DNA of 64,000 nucleotides from Lentibacillus saliphilus (GCF_019093865.1 NZ_JABJXD010000004.1:62001-126000); one strand, 5' to 3'; numbered from the stretch's first letter, positions 35,163 to 43,914 are shown. The notes: generated from the letters alone by a model not told the origin. Numbers and translations are program-made.

Positions 35163-35570
35163 ATGAAAAATGGACTGTACGAGTACAACATTTCAACAGA
35201 CGAGAAGCAAGCATTTATTAATATAGATGTATACGCTGAGGATGCTCTCCAAAAAAGTGGTGTAGCAGAGGGAATTATGGTGGTGTATTGTCCTCATACA
35301 ACGGCTGGCATTACGATCAATGAAAATGCTGATCCAGATGTAAAAACGGATTTAAAGCTTGGTCTCGACCATACATTTCCGAATAAGCGAGACTATATTC
35401 ATATGGAGGGTAACTCAGACGGTCATATGAAGTCATCTGTCATAGGTGCAAGTGAAACGGTAATCATTTCTGACGGACGTTTATTATTTGGAACGTGGCA
35501 AAGTCTTTATTTTTGTGAGTTTGATGGTCCGCGAACGCGACAGCTATGGATAAAGATTCTTGCAGGATAA
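35163..35570 (+). CDS. YjbQ/UPF0047 family protein
   Basis: Small cytosolic protein (135 aa) of the YjbQ family, annotated as secondary thiamine-phosphate synthase because some members can complement thiE mutants. The signature YCPHTTAGITINENADPDV and the C-terminal GTWQSLYFCEFDGPR are both present, with the conserved Cys and His residues of the trimer active site. The ribosome site GAAGGGGG precedes the ATG. Its physiological role is not settled, and no thiamine genes lie next to it. It may share a transcript with the GrpB-family gene. Confidence 0.88.
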   Translation: MKNGLYEYNISTDEKQAFINIDVYAEDALQKSGVAEGIMVVYCPHTTAGITINENADPDVKTDLKLGLDHTFPNKRDYIHMEGNSDGHMKSSVIGASETVIISDGRLLFGTWQSLYFCEFDGPRTRQLWIKILAG

Positions 35571-35737
35571 AGAAGCCCCATCTGAACGATATCGCTGAGC
35601 TAAATATGTCAGTCGATGACGTGTAGCTAATGGTATCCATCATAATGATAAAAATTGGTTTGTGCTCGATACTTTCAATCATGAACATGGTGAAGTATGA
35701 TGGATAATGGTCAATTTTAATAGATGGGGGTTCATAC

Positions 35738-36238
35738 ATGCCATTATTCGTTCTTTTTGGCATTCTGTTTTTGGTGTCATTTTCATTATTATTTATGTTT
35801 GTTTTGAAGAGAGAGAATACGAAAGACGGGCTATCAAGCCTAGTACATATCTGTTTTGCTTCAGCTCTTTTAGCGCTTGTGCCAACTTTCGTCATTGGAT
35901 TGTTTCTGTTTGCGATATTTGGATCAACGAATCTTGTTACAATGATCTTTGCATTTGAGATCAGTACTGGTAAGCTTATAGTAATCTCAATCGCCTATCT
36001 TGTTTACTTGTTCACAATTGATAGTGTCATAGAAGGGATCGCCGAGACGTTTTTCCGAAACGATCGGATAATCTCAAAAGCAGTTATGGTCTTCGTGTTC
36101 CGGGTCATTATACTGACAGGAGTGGCATTAATGGTAGGTGTCCATTGGGAGCCGAGTGGTGCACTTGCCGTTGGAGTCGCTGGGATCGTTGGCGTGATAG
36201 AAGTGTTATTTATTCAAAGTCAACAGAAAGAAGGATAG
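35738..36238 (+). CDS. Four-helix membrane protein, unknown function
   Basis: Not recognised with confidence. The 166-aa product has four to five hydrophobic segments (about residues 2-24, 38-62, 80-98, 115-137, 143-158) joined by short charged loops, e.g. KRENTKDGLSS and FFRNDRIISKA, and a charged end QSQQKEG. The ATG is preceded by GGGGG. It is 24 nt upstream of the pseudouridine synthase gene, so co-transcription is likely. There are no transporter or enzyme motifs. Confidence 0.6.
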   Translation: MPLFVLFGILFLVSFSLLFMFVLKRENTKDGLSSLVHICFASALLALVPTFVIGLFLFAIFGSTNLVTMIFAFEISTGKLIVISIAYLVYLFTIDSVIEGIAETFFRNDRIISKAVMVFVFRVIILTGVALMVGVHWEPSGALAVGVAGIVGVIEVLFIQSQQKEG

Positions 36239-36262
36239 AATCATATAGAAGGGGGAAGTGGC

Positions 36263-36949
36263 TTGGACATACCAATTTTGTATGAGGATAATCATGTTCT
36301 TGTTGTGGAGAAGCCTGTCAACATACCTGTGCAGGCGGATCAGACGGGTGATTCTGATATGCTCTCACTTTTGAAAGTGGATATTAAAGAACGCTATCAA
36401 AAGCCAGGTAATGTATTTTTAGGTCTTGTGCATCGTCTTGATCGTCCGGTTGGCGGTGTTATGGTGTTTGCGAAAACGTCAAAGGCGGCATCACGTCTAT
36501 CCGATTCGATCAGGCGTGGGGTATTTGAACGGACATATTTAGCGGTTGTCCGCGGGAAGCCGGCTGTTCAAAAAGGTGTTTTAGAGCACACACTTTTAAA
36601 GGATCATAGAAAGAACAAGGTCCACGTCGTACCAAAGAAGACTAAAAAAGCGAAGGATGCGAGATTGATATATCATACAATTGCTCATACGGAGGGGTTG
36701 AGCCTTCTAGAAGTTCAGCTGGACACAGGCCGACCACATCAGATTAGAGTTCAGCTCTCTCATGAAGGCACACCCATTTACGGTGATCAAAAGTATGGTG
36801 CGCATATGAACAAACCAGGGCAGCAAATCGCACTTTGGGCGCATGAGCTGTCTTTTGAGCATCCAACACAAAAACATATGATCACAGTTCAATCTCATCC
36901 GCCTCACGCATATCCGTATGATTTATTGTATTCGAGAAAAATAAGTTGA
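36263..36949 (+). CDS. RluA-family RNA pseudouridine synthase
   Basis: Converts uridine to pseudouridine in rRNA or tRNA. The catalytic motif HRLDRPVGG (Asp near residue 60) and the downstream GRPHQIRVQL motif are intact. The protein (228 aa) lacks the N-terminal S4 domain found in RluC/RluD-type enzymes, so it is a short member closer to RluA/YtzG-like or TruC-like enzymes. The target site is not deducible. The start is a TTG with GGGGGAAG 5 nt upstream. It follows the four-helix membrane protein gene closely. Confidence 0.9.
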   Translation: MDIPILYEDNHVLVVEKPVNIPVQADQTGDSDMLSLLKVDIKERYQKPGNVFLGLVHRLDRPVGGVMVFAKTSKAASRLSDSIRRGVFERTYLAVVRGKPAVQKGVLEHTLLKDHRKNKVHVVPKKTKKAKDARLIYHTIAHTEGLSLLEVQLDTGRPHQIRVQLSHEGTPIYGDQKYGAHMNKPGQQIALWAHELSFEHPTQKHMITVQSHPPHAYPYDLLYSRKIS

Positions 36950-37021
36950 TGGCTAAGCAGGATTTTTTTATTCGAGAGTCGAAATACATAATGGACTAAA
37001 TGATGAAGGAGATTATAACAT

Positions 37022-38404
37022 ATGGCACAACAAGCTTATATGGTCCATGTTAATGATGCACGTGTGACCTCACACAATGGATTAAAACAATTTACAGATA
37101 ATCAATCTGGTGATTTTTTTAGCGTTTTTGCTGAAGATACATTACTAGTCGTCTTAAAACCAATTGAACAAAAGCAGCAATCAACAGAAAAAATCCGGAT
37201 GGTAGCTGGAGAGGTGGTGCGCCAACTATCGTCTCAAAAGATTGAAAATGTGACCTTATCCGTAGAAGTGTTGAGCCACGTGTTTGATTTGATTGATCAA
37301 TCTGCTGCTGTGACAGCATTTGTAGAAGGCTGGCATTTAGGGGCATATTCCTTTGCATCCTATCAATCTACGTCAAGCTCTCAAAAAACAGCATTGACAA
37401 TTGAAGGCGAGGATATTGCTGAAAGTGTCGCAATAGGTGAAATTCGCGCAGCTGCAATGGCTTATTCTCGAGATTTGATGAATGATATTCCGACTTCATT
37501 AAACCCAGCTACGTTTCCGGAGCGTTTAAAAGAAACGTTCGCTGATAGTCCTGTGACTGTAACAGTGCTTGGTAAAAAAGAGATTGAAGAGCAGCAAATG
37601 AATGGTGTCTTAACCGTTAACCAGGGCAGTATTTATGATCCGGCCTTTGTTGAATTGTCTTACCAGGGTGATTCCTCAAAGCCGTTGATCGCCCTTGTTG
37701 GAAAAGGCGTTACGTTTGATACGGGTGGAATCAGTTTGAAAAGCGGGCGTAATTTGAGTGATATGCGAATGGACATGGGCGGTGCTGCAGCGGTTGCTGG
37801 CGCTATGAAGCTGTTAGCTGATTCTAATGCTCAAGTGAATGTCGTGGCACTTATTCCAATTGTTGAGAACGCGATTGATCGTAAAGCTGTCTTGCCAGGT
37901 GATGTGATTCAGTATAAGGACGGACAGACGGTACAGATTGGTAATACAGATGCAGAGGGTCGGCTTATTTTAGCCGATGGTCTTATACGCGCTGGTGAGC
38001 TTAACGCCAAGTATGTGGTCGATATTGCAACACTAACTGGTGCGATTGGTAACGCACTGGGCTCTAAAATTGCAGGGGTTTTTGGTGATGAAGCATTATC
38101 AATGACGATGAAGCATATCGGTTCAGAAAATGGCGATGCCGTTTGGCCAATGCCATTAATCGATGCGTATGATGCTTATTTGAAAAGTGATTACGCGGAC
38201 TTTTGTAACATTAGTTCTAAAGGAGAGGCTGGTTCCATTACGGCTGCTTTATTCCTAAGACGATTCGTACCTGAATCGTGTCAGTGGTTACATGTTGATA
38301 TGGCCGGTGTTATGGAAGGTGAAGAAGCTGGTTATTATACGAAAATGGCATCTGGCTTCGGAGCACGACTTTTAGCAGATTATGCAGTAGAGGTATCTAA
38401 ATAG
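37022..38404 (+). CDS. pepA: M17 leucyl aminopeptidase
   Basis: Cytosolic two-metal aminopeptidase (460 aa) that removes N-terminal residues, preferring leucine. The metal ligands and catalytic residues are in place: Lys228 and Asp233 in VGKGVTFDTGGISLK, Asp251 in MRMDMGGAAAV, and Asp310/Glu312 in the signature NTDAEGRL (308-315), which also holds Arg314. The N-terminal domain (1-150) is a typical macro-like region. It is somewhat shorter than B. subtilis YuiE (about 500 aa) but complete. The ATG follows GAAGGAG. It is followed by a hairpin terminator shared with the CDGSH gene. Confidence 0.93.
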   Translation: MAQQAYMVHVNDARVTSHNGLKQFTDNQSGDFFSVFAEDTLLVVLKPIEQKQQSTEKIRMVAGEVVRQLSSQKIENVTLSVEVLSHVFDLIDQSAAVTAFVEGWHLGAYSFASYQSTSSSQKTALTIEGEDIAESVAIGEIRAAAMAYSRDLMNDIPTSLNPATFPERLKETFADSPVTVTVLGKKEIEEQQMNGVLTVNQGSIYDPAFVELSYQGDSSKPLIALVGKGVTFDTGGISLKSGRNLSDMRMDMGGAAAVAGAMKLLADSNAQVNVVALIPIVENAIDRKAVLPGDVIQYKDGQTVQIGNTDAEGRLILADGLIRAGELNAKYVVDIATLTGAIGNALGSKIAGVFGDEALSMTMKHIGSENGDAVWPMPLIDAYDAYLKSDYADFCNISSKGEAGSITAALFLRRFVPESCQWLHVDMAGVMEGEEAGYYTKMASGFGARLLADYAVEVSK

Positions 38405-38410
38405 TTTGTT

Positions 38411-38458
38411 AAATCATCACAGCCTTTTTTCTGTAAGGATTAAAGGCTGTGATGGTTT
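38411..38458. terminator. Bidirectional terminator between pepA and the CDGSH gene
   Basis: Stem of 16-17 bp: AAATCATCACAGCCTTT (38411-38427) with AAAGGCTGTGATGGTTT (38442-38458), one mismatch, T-tract on both strands. Confidence 0.88.
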
Positions 38459-38461
38459 GTG

Positions 38462-38668
38462 TTATTCTTTATCAGCTCTTGGTGTGCTTTCAAATCCGAT
38501 TTTTTTATGTGTTCCGTCACAAAAAGGTTTGTTTGCAGATTCACCGCAACGACAAAGGGAGACGGCTTTTTTTGTTTCGAACGTGTCTCCATCTGCATCA
38601 ACAACTTCAAATGATCCTGTTAATAATAAGGATCCATTGTCATTCACTTTTATTTTTGCTTCCGACAT
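38462..38668 (-). CDS. CDGSH iron-sulfur domain protein
   Basis: Short protein (68 aa) with one CDGSH motif: CRCGESANKPFCDGTHKKIGF, in which three Cys and one His coordinate a [2Fe-2S] cluster. Such single-domain proteins may act in electron transfer or redox sensing; no specific role is known in Bacillus. A longer ORF begins at 38728, but the ATG at 38668 has GGGGTGAG just upstream and gives a protein of the normal family length. The neighbouring genes (pepA, tRNAs) do not suggest a pathway. Confidence 0.85.
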   Translation of the reverse strand: MSEAKIKVNDNGSLLLTGSFEVVDADGDTFETKKAVSLCRCGESANKPFCDGTHKKIGFESTPRADKE

Positions 38669-38897
38669 GATCTCACCCCCTGTATATGTTATATCATTCT
38701 TTCTTAGATTCGACAAAACATGGTGCATATATATCTTTACATCGTATGTGGGCAGGGTGTTCTCTGTTAAAGAAGTTTCCTCTTACGAACCTTGACAAAA
38801 AAAGGAACGTTTGGTTGTAGTTTTTTTCGGAAATTAGTTTATTAGGGTTGAAAAAAAGACAAAATCGTATTATGATTTTTCTTGTAGCTCATTTTGC

Positions 38898-38970
38898 GCT
38901 GGTGTAGCACAGTTGGTAGTGCACTTCACTCGTAATGAAGGGGTCGGGGGTTCAAATCCTCTCACCAGCA
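38898..38970 (+). tRNA. tRNA-Thr(CGU)
   Basis: Seven-bp acceptor GCTGGTG/CACCAGC (38898-38904, 38963-38969), discriminator A, anticodon loop CTCGTAA giving CGU (reads ACG), T-loop TTCAAAT. The 73-nt length is normal. CCA is not encoded (next bases TAA). The T-stem is weak (GGGGG with CCTCT, two G-T pairs). Confidence 0.93.
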
Positions 38971-39019
38971 TAATCGAACAAGGATTGCCTGCATAGGTGA
39001 TCCTTGTTCACGTATTCAT

Positions 39020-39112
39020 GGAGAAGTACCCAAGCTTGGCTGAAGGGGACGCACTCGAAATGCGTTAGGGCGTGTAAGCGCCGCGTGGGTTCGAATCCCA
39101 CTTTCTCCGCCA
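39020..39112 (+). tRNA. tRNA-Ser(CGA)
   Basis: Acceptor GGAGAAG/TTTCTCC (one G-U), anticodon loop CTCGAAA giving CGA (reads UCG), a long class-II variable arm (GGGCGTGTAAGCGCC region), T-loop GTTCGAATC, discriminator G, and encoded CCA (39110-39112). It is 50 nt after the tRNA-Thr, probably co-transcribed, with a terminator at 39133. Confidence 0.95.
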
Positions 39113-39132
39113 TGACACATATTTTACATACC

Positions 39133-39156
39133 AACCAAGCTCATCGCTTGGTTTTT
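39133..39156 (+). terminator. Terminator after the tRNA pair
   Basis: AACCAAGC (39133-39140) pairs with GCTTGGTT (39146-39153), then TTT. Confidence 0.8.
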
Positions 39157-39355
39157 AATGTTTTCTCAATGAAATCGTTTACATTTTTATTCGAATGCAA
39201 TGTATAAATTGGTAAAATCCAAGTGCAGAAACGGAATGGGAATTGTTGCCCTGCTTCATCGAGATTTCGTGTAGCGCGCTTTTCCCAATTCACCAACCTC
39301 TTCCCTCAACACACTTAAAAGAAATGACTAAACTTGTCGGGAAAGGAATTTGCCA

Positions 39356-40585
39356 ATGAATATATTTAAGAAGCGACAGACACTCTCAGAAGAAGCTGCC
39401 GACACGGCAAACCGTTTCAAAGTCATGATTAGCGCTGCCTTTTTAATGGCGACCTCGGCGATTGGGCCAGGGACGTTAACACAGGTAGCCGTATTTACAG
39501 AAAGTCTTTTAACAAGTTTTAGCTTCGTCATTTTGATTTCGGCATTTTTAAATGTCGGTGCCCAAATCAACATATGGCGGATTATTTCTATCGCGAAGAT
39601 GCGTGGGCAAGATATCGCCAATCAGGTTATGCCTGGTCTAGGATATTTTGTTACGTTTTTGATTGTTCTTGGCGGAATTGCTTTTAATATGGGTAATTTA
39701 GCTGGTGCGGGTCTTGGTTTGAATGCGTTAACAGGTATGAACGCGAACTTAGGCTCAGCTATTACAGCTGGGATTTGTATTGTGATTTTTTTATCAAAAG
39801 AAGCTGGCATTGCAATGGACTTTGTCGTTCGTTGGCTTGGGGCGATGATGATTGTTTTAACGGCATATGTCGTCGTTGTGAGTGACCCACCAGTTGCGGA
39901 TGCTGCTATTCGTACATTTATGCCTCTGGAATTAAGCTTTTATTCGATTGTCACAATTGTTGGTGGGACTGTTGGTGGCTTTATTACATTTGCTGGAGCC
40001 CACCGTCTACTGGATGCCGGAATTACTGGGCAAGATAATCTAAAGCGGGTGACGAAATCATCTATATCAGGTATCGGTGTGACGGCTATTATGCATGTCC
40101 TCTTATATTTGGCCGTCCTAGGTGTTGTGACTTCTGGGATTGCACTTGATCCGAACAATCCAACTGCTTCGGCATTTTTCCATGCAGCTGGCGATTTTGG
40201 TTATCGGTTATTCGGTCTCGTCCTATGGGCTGCGGGAATCACGTCAGCTATTGGTGCCTCTTATACAACAATTTCTTTTTTTACATCGTTTCACCCTAAA
40301 CTAGAAAAACATCGAAAGCTGTGGATTATGCTGTTTCTCGTTATGACGACAAGTGTGCTCGTTACAATTGGACGACCAGTAACGTTGTTGATTTTAGCCA
40401 GTTCATTTAATGGCTTAATTTTACCGATTACGTTGTTGTCTATTTTATTAGCTGCGCATAACAAGCGTATTATTGGTGATTACAAGCATCCGATTTGGAT
40501 GACTGTATTCGGTGGTATCGTTGTTATATTAACGACGTACTTTGGCATTAACACGCTCATCGAAACGATTCCGCAATTGTTTTAA
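39356..40585 (+). CDS. NRAMP-superfamily transporter lacking the metal-binding motif (YcsG-like)
   Basis: Eleven-helix membrane transporter (about 409 aa) of the NRAMP fold. True metal NRAMPs carry DPGN in helix 1; here the corresponding stretch is SAIGPGTLTQ, with Asp and Asn replaced, and the helix-6 MPH motif is absent (ITFAGAHRLLDAG instead). It therefore probably does not move Mn2+/Fe2+. It resembles the B. subtilis YcsG branch, which is often found near 5-oxoproline or related metabolism genes; none are here. The ATG at 39356 (8 nt after AAAGGA) is preferred over the in-frame TTG at 39350, which is too close. The substrate is unknown. Confidence 0.8.
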   Translation: MNIFKKRQTLSEEAADTANRFKVMISAAFLMATSAIGPGTLTQVAVFTESLLTSFSFVILISAFLNVGAQINIWRIISIAKMRGQDIANQVMPGLGYFVTFLIVLGGIAFNMGNLAGAGLGLNALTGMNANLGSAITAGICIVIFLSKEAGIAMDFVVRWLGAMMIVLTAYVVVVSDPPVADAAIRTFMPLELSFYSIVTIVGGTVGGFITFAGAHRLLDAGITGQDNLKRVTKSSISGIGVTAIMHVLLYLAVLGVVTSGIALDPNNPTASAFFHAAGDFGYRLFGLVLWAAGITSAIGASYTTISFFTSFHPKLEKHRKLWIMLFLVMTTSVLVTIGRPVTLLILASSFNGLILPITLLSILLAAHNKRIIGDYKHPIWMTVFGGIVVILTTYFGINTLIETIPQLF

Positions 40586-40727
40586 AACGTTTTCTTGAAA
40601 TGTTTATCATTCGGAAAGCTAGGAAACAAGAGTGGTGAAAGTGTTAGTCGTGCAGCGGTAGGTCTAGGTATGCGCGGGTGAGGAATCGGCGAGCCAGCAC
40701 CAATAGTTCTTTTTTATATAAATAATG

Positions 40728-40759
40728 ACCCCCTGTTGGAATTTTATCCGGCAGGGGGT
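40728..40759 (-). terminator. Hairpin at the end of the alpha/beta hydrolase gene
   Basis: ACCCCCTG (40728-40735) pairs with CAGGGGGT (40752-40759). On the minus strand it is followed by CATTATTTATATAAAAAAG, so the T-tract is imperfect. It still marks the end of the hydrolase gene. Confidence 0.65.
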
Positions 40760-40764
40760 TCGTT

Positions 40765-41631
40765 TTACAATTGTTTGTTAAGGAAATTGATGACGCGATC
40801 AAATGCATCTTTAACAATGGGGTCATCCATATGTTCATCAAAGGTATGCTTTCCGTTAGGGATCGTTATAAGCTCGTTGAAAACCCCCGCTTGATCGAGT
40901 GCTTCTTTCATTTTTAATGATTCCTCATATGGTACATCTTCGTCTACATCACCGTGTAGCAGTAACGTTGGTGGATAGGTAGCATCTACATGTAACACGG
41001 GACAAAACTGTTTTAGAGCGTCTTCGTTTGAAGTCGTTCCCATGTCTGCTACGTAATCGAGCCACTTCCCTTGCTGACGGCAGAACAGATATATGGCATA
41101 GCGACGTTGAATTGGTGATTCGGCGATTGTGTTCGGTTGAATCAGCTGCTTTGCCAAAACTTCTGGTACATTGGTCATTGTTAAAAAATGTGCGCTTGGT
41201 TGCAAGTACCAATCCCCGAGTATATCTCCATATCCGTAAAAAGATACAATTGCTTTCGGTTTAACTGGAAATGTCCCTGTCATGAGCGCGAGGTAAGCCC
41301 CAGCAGAGCTGCCGATCACGGCTACTTTTTCAGTGTTGAAGTTCATGTGCTTGTGCCCTTCATCATAAACCCACTTTACGGCATCACGAATATCGTCAAT
41401 GATGTTAGGAAGCTTGGTCTCAGGAGCGAGTCGATACGCGATGGACAAGATGTTATAGCCTGCTTGATTATACAGTGCCACCTGTTCTTTGTTAATATCT
41501 TCACGTGTACCCCAGACGAGGCCACCACCGTGAATGTAAATAATCAATGGTGCATTTGGTTGATCGACAGGATATAATTCCGCTTTAATGCTACATTGGT
41601 CAACTTCTTTATACACAAATGTTGTATTCAT
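40765..41631 (-). CDS. Alpha/beta hydrolase, HSL-type esterase
   Basis: Cytosolic esterase-like hydrolase (288 aa). The oxyanion-hole motif HGGG (YIHGGGLVWG, about residues 33-42), nucleophile elbow GSSAGAY (Ser near 109), catalytic acid in HGDVDEDVPYEES (near 232) and catalytic His in GKHTFDEH (near 262) are all in order, as in the hormone-sensitive-lipase/BD-FAE branch. The substrate is unknown. The ATG is preceded by GGAGGAACATGAGAC. The gene stands alone, convergent with the NRAMP-like gene, and backs onto the repeat block at 41.8 kb. Confidence 0.85.
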   Translation of the reverse strand: MNTTFVYKEVDQCSIKAELYPVDQPNAPLIIYIHGGGLVWGTREDINKEQVALYNQAGYNILSIAYRLAPETKLPNIIDDIRDAVKWVYDEGHKHMNFNTEKVAVIGSSAGAYLALMTGTFPVKPKAIVSFYGYGDILGDWYLQPSAHFLTMTNVPEVLAKQLIQPNTIAESPIQRRYAIYLFCRQQGKWLDYVADMGTTSNEDALKQFCPVLHVDATYPPTLLLHGDVDEDVPYEESLKMKEALDQAGVFNELITIPNGKHTFDEHMDDPIVKDAFDRVINFLNKQL

Positions 41632-41787
41632 GTCTCATGTTCCTCCATCTTAGATGCTTAAATTGATGATGTAGGCATAATAACGCAAAAACAGGGAAAA
41701 AGACAAATGACATGTCTTTATTTGCTTTGAGACTTATTTTATAGTCTTTCTAAAAAACATATAGAGTATAGCGTTAAGTAGAAGGTT

Positions 41788-42470
41788 GAGTTTCGCTTTT
41801 TCGAGTGTGAACGTTCCGTAAGATTTCGGGGAAATCAACTTCACGTAGACACCCGATAAGCTCAACTAGACATTTGCTGGAGAAGATCACTCCATCAAAT
41901 GAGTTTCGCTTTTCCGAGTGTGAACGTTCAGTAAGATTTCCACGTTTAGAGAAGTGGTTAAGCTGAGTATGATTAGTCGAAATCGACTTCACGTAGACAC
42001 TCGATAAGCTCAACTAGACATGTGCTGGAGAAGATCACTCCAACAAATGAGTTTCGCTGTTCCGAGTGTGAACGTTCCGTAAGATTTCGGGGCAATCAAC
42101 TTCACGTAGACACCCGATAAGCTCAACTAGACATTTGCTGGAGCAAACCACTCCATCAAATGAGTTTCGCTTTTTCGAGTGTGAACGTTCAGTAGGATTT
42201 CCACGTTTAGAGAAGTGGTTAAGCTGAGTATGATTAGTGGAAATCAACTTCACGTAAACACCCGATAAGCTCAACTAGACATTTGCTGGCGCAAACCACT
42301 CCATCAAATGAGTTTCGCTTTTTCGAGTGTGAACGTTCAGTAGGATTTCCACGTTTAGAGAAGTGGTTAAGCTGAGTATGATTAGTGGAAATCAACTTCA
42401 CGTAAACACCCGATAAGCTCAACTAGACATTTGTTGAAGTAAACCATTTCAACAAATGAGTTTCGCTTTA
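41788..42470. repeat. Tandem block of 113- and 148-bp units with a conserved hairpin
   Basis: Five full units start with GAGTTTCGCT at 41788, 41901, 42049, 42162 and 42310, and a sixth begins at 42458. Their lengths are 113, 148, 113, 148 and 148 bp. The long form carries an extra 35 bp that holds the inverted pair CCACGTTT...AAGTGG. Every unit ends in a stem of the type CATTTG-C-TGGAG...CTCCA-T-CAAATG. In the last unit the stem reads TTGAA/TTCAA with complementary changes on both sides. Neither length is a multiple of three, so open frames in the block change phase. It is non-coding as far as I can see. Confidence 0.88.
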
Positions 42471-42515
42471 TCTAAAATGACCATATTCTAAATAATTATT
42501 TGTTTAAAGGGGACA

Positions 42516-42544
42516 ATTACATTCTAGGTGTTATGGGATATAAT
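42516..42544 (+). promoter_or_regulatory. Promoter of the allC operon
   Basis: ATTACA (42516-42521), 17-nt spacer, TATAAT (42539-42544). The expected start near 42551 would give a leader of about 115 nt before allC. Confidence 0.6.
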
Positions 42545-42563
42545 CTAAGGTGGTAAAGATGTG

Positions 42564-42577
42564 ACGCTATATAGCGT
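42564..42577. promoter_or_regulatory. Perfect 14-bp palindrome ACGCTATATAGCGT
   Basis: Lies about 13 bp downstream of the predicted allC start site, a roadblock or repressor position. It does not resemble the PucR box or a cre site. The binding protein is unknown. Confidence 0.6.
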
Positions 42578-42666
42578 TTATGCACAATAGACATAAAGTG
42601 TCATGGATTTATCGTTTAGGTAACTTTTTTATTGATACTTTTTAACATATAGAAAGGCGGGTTTGT

Positions 42667-43914
42667 ATGGAAAAAGGAACGAATGCTTATTCAGGACAAG
42701 ACATTCAGGCTAAGTTGGATTGGTTAGGCGAGTTTGGTAAAGATCCAAGTGGCGGTGTTTCCAGAGTGCTGTACTCGAAAGAGTGGGTTAAAGCGCAAAA
42801 CGCCCTTAAAGACTTGTTTGAAGAAGCAGGATTATCAGTTGAGTATGATGAAATTGGCAACTTGTTTGGAAGACTAGAAGGATCGAAGCACAAAGACGAA
42901 ACGATTTTGACAGGTTCTCACGTTGATACAGTCAAAAATGGTGGTAAGTATGACGGTCAATACGGTATTATCGCAGGATTCCTAGCCTTGAAGTATTTGA
43001 AGGAAACATATGGTGCTCCTTTGCGTAATATTGAAGTTGTTTCAATGGCTGAAGAAGAGGGTAGCCGTTTCCCATTTTCTTTCTGGGGTTCAAAGAACAT
43101 TGTTGGTCACCCTAGCACAAAAGAAGTTAAAGACATGACGGACTTTGACGGTATTCCATTTGAGCAAGCAATGCATAATGCAGGGTTTGATTTCAAAGAA
43201 GATCCTAGTGATGTCAGAAAAGATTTGAAAGCGTTTGTTGAAATTCATGTTGAACAAGGCAATGTGCTTGAAAGAGAAAACAAAGCTGTTGGTATCGTAC
43301 GTCATATTGCTGGTCAACGCCGTTATACGATTACCCTTGATGGTCAGGCAAATCACGCTGGAACAACACCAATGGGCTATCGTAAAGATGCAATGAATGC
43401 AGCGGCTCGCATGATCACTGCAATTAATGATATGGCATTAAAAGTGGGCGATCCGCTCGTTGCAACTGTTGGAAAGCTTATCGCTGAACCAAATACGGTA
43501 AACGTTGTACCAGGTAAAGTAACATTTACGATTGACATCCGTCATACAGAAAAAGATGCATTGTATAGCTTTACTGAAGAAGTTGAAAATATGTTACAAG
43601 ATGTTGCTGAGAAAATCGGCGTCGGCATTAACATCGATCGTTGGATGGATGCCCCACCTGTACCAATGGACGCAGGTGTTGTTAATGCCATTAAAGAACA
43701 ATGTGATGCTGATGGTCTTGACTATAAAATGATGCATAGTGGTGCAGGTCACGATTCACAAATCATGGCACCGGTCATTCCGACTGCAATGATTTTCGTA
43801 CCAAGTAAAGACGGTATTAGCCATTCACCATATGAGTATACAAGCCCAGAAGATCTTGCTGAAGGTGTCGATGCATTAATTGCAGCCCTATACAACTTAG
43901 GCTATAAAGAATAA
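42667..43914 (+). CDS. allC: Allantoate amidohydrolase
   Basis: M20-family two-metal hydrolase (415 aa) that converts allantoate to ureidoglycine, ammonia and CO2; B. subtilis calls it PucF. Metal ligands are His85 (TGSHVDT), Asp96 (KYDGQYG), Glu130/131 (EEEGSRFP), His194 (VEIHVEQG) and a late His in GISHSPYEYT; the dimerisation domain sits between about 210 and 330. The ATG follows AAGGCGG. It is the first gene of the operon allC-allE-allD-allD, with only 19 nt to allE. A ureidoglycolate/hydantoin carbamoylase of the same family is a possible alternative, but the neighbours favour allantoate. Confidence 0.92.
   Translation: MEKGTNAYSGQDIQAKLDWLGEFGKDPSGGVSRVLYSKEWVKAQNALKDLFEEAGLSVEYDEIGNLFGRLEGSKHKDETILTGSHVDTVKNGGKYDGQYGIIAGFLALKYLKETYGAPLRNIEVVSMAEEEGSRFPFSFWGSKNIVGHPSTKEVKDMTDFDGIPFEQAMHNAGFDFKEDPSDVRKDLKAFVEIHVEQGNVLERENKAVGIVRHIAGQRRYTITLDGQANHAGTTPMGYRKDAMNAAARMITAINDMALKVGDPLVATVGKLIAEPNTVNVVPGKVTFTIDIRHTEKDALYSFTEEVENMLQDVAEKIGVGINIDRWMDAPPVPMDAGVVNAIKEQCDADGLDYKMMHSGAGHDSQIMAPVIPTAMIFVPSKDGISHSPYEYTSPEDLAEGVDALIAALYNLGYKE

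Noticed and set aside
38406-38795. 129-codon plus-strand ORF across the CDGSH gene
   Set aside because: It begins 2 nt after pepA, crosses the terminator hairpin, and is antisense to the CDGSH motif gene, which has a ribosome site.
41774-42422. Three similar minus-strand ORFs (about 60-79 codons) as a gene family
   Set aside because: They are frames within the 113/148-bp repeats. The unit lengths are not multiples of three, no ribosome sites precede them, and the conserved feature is the hairpin, not the frame.
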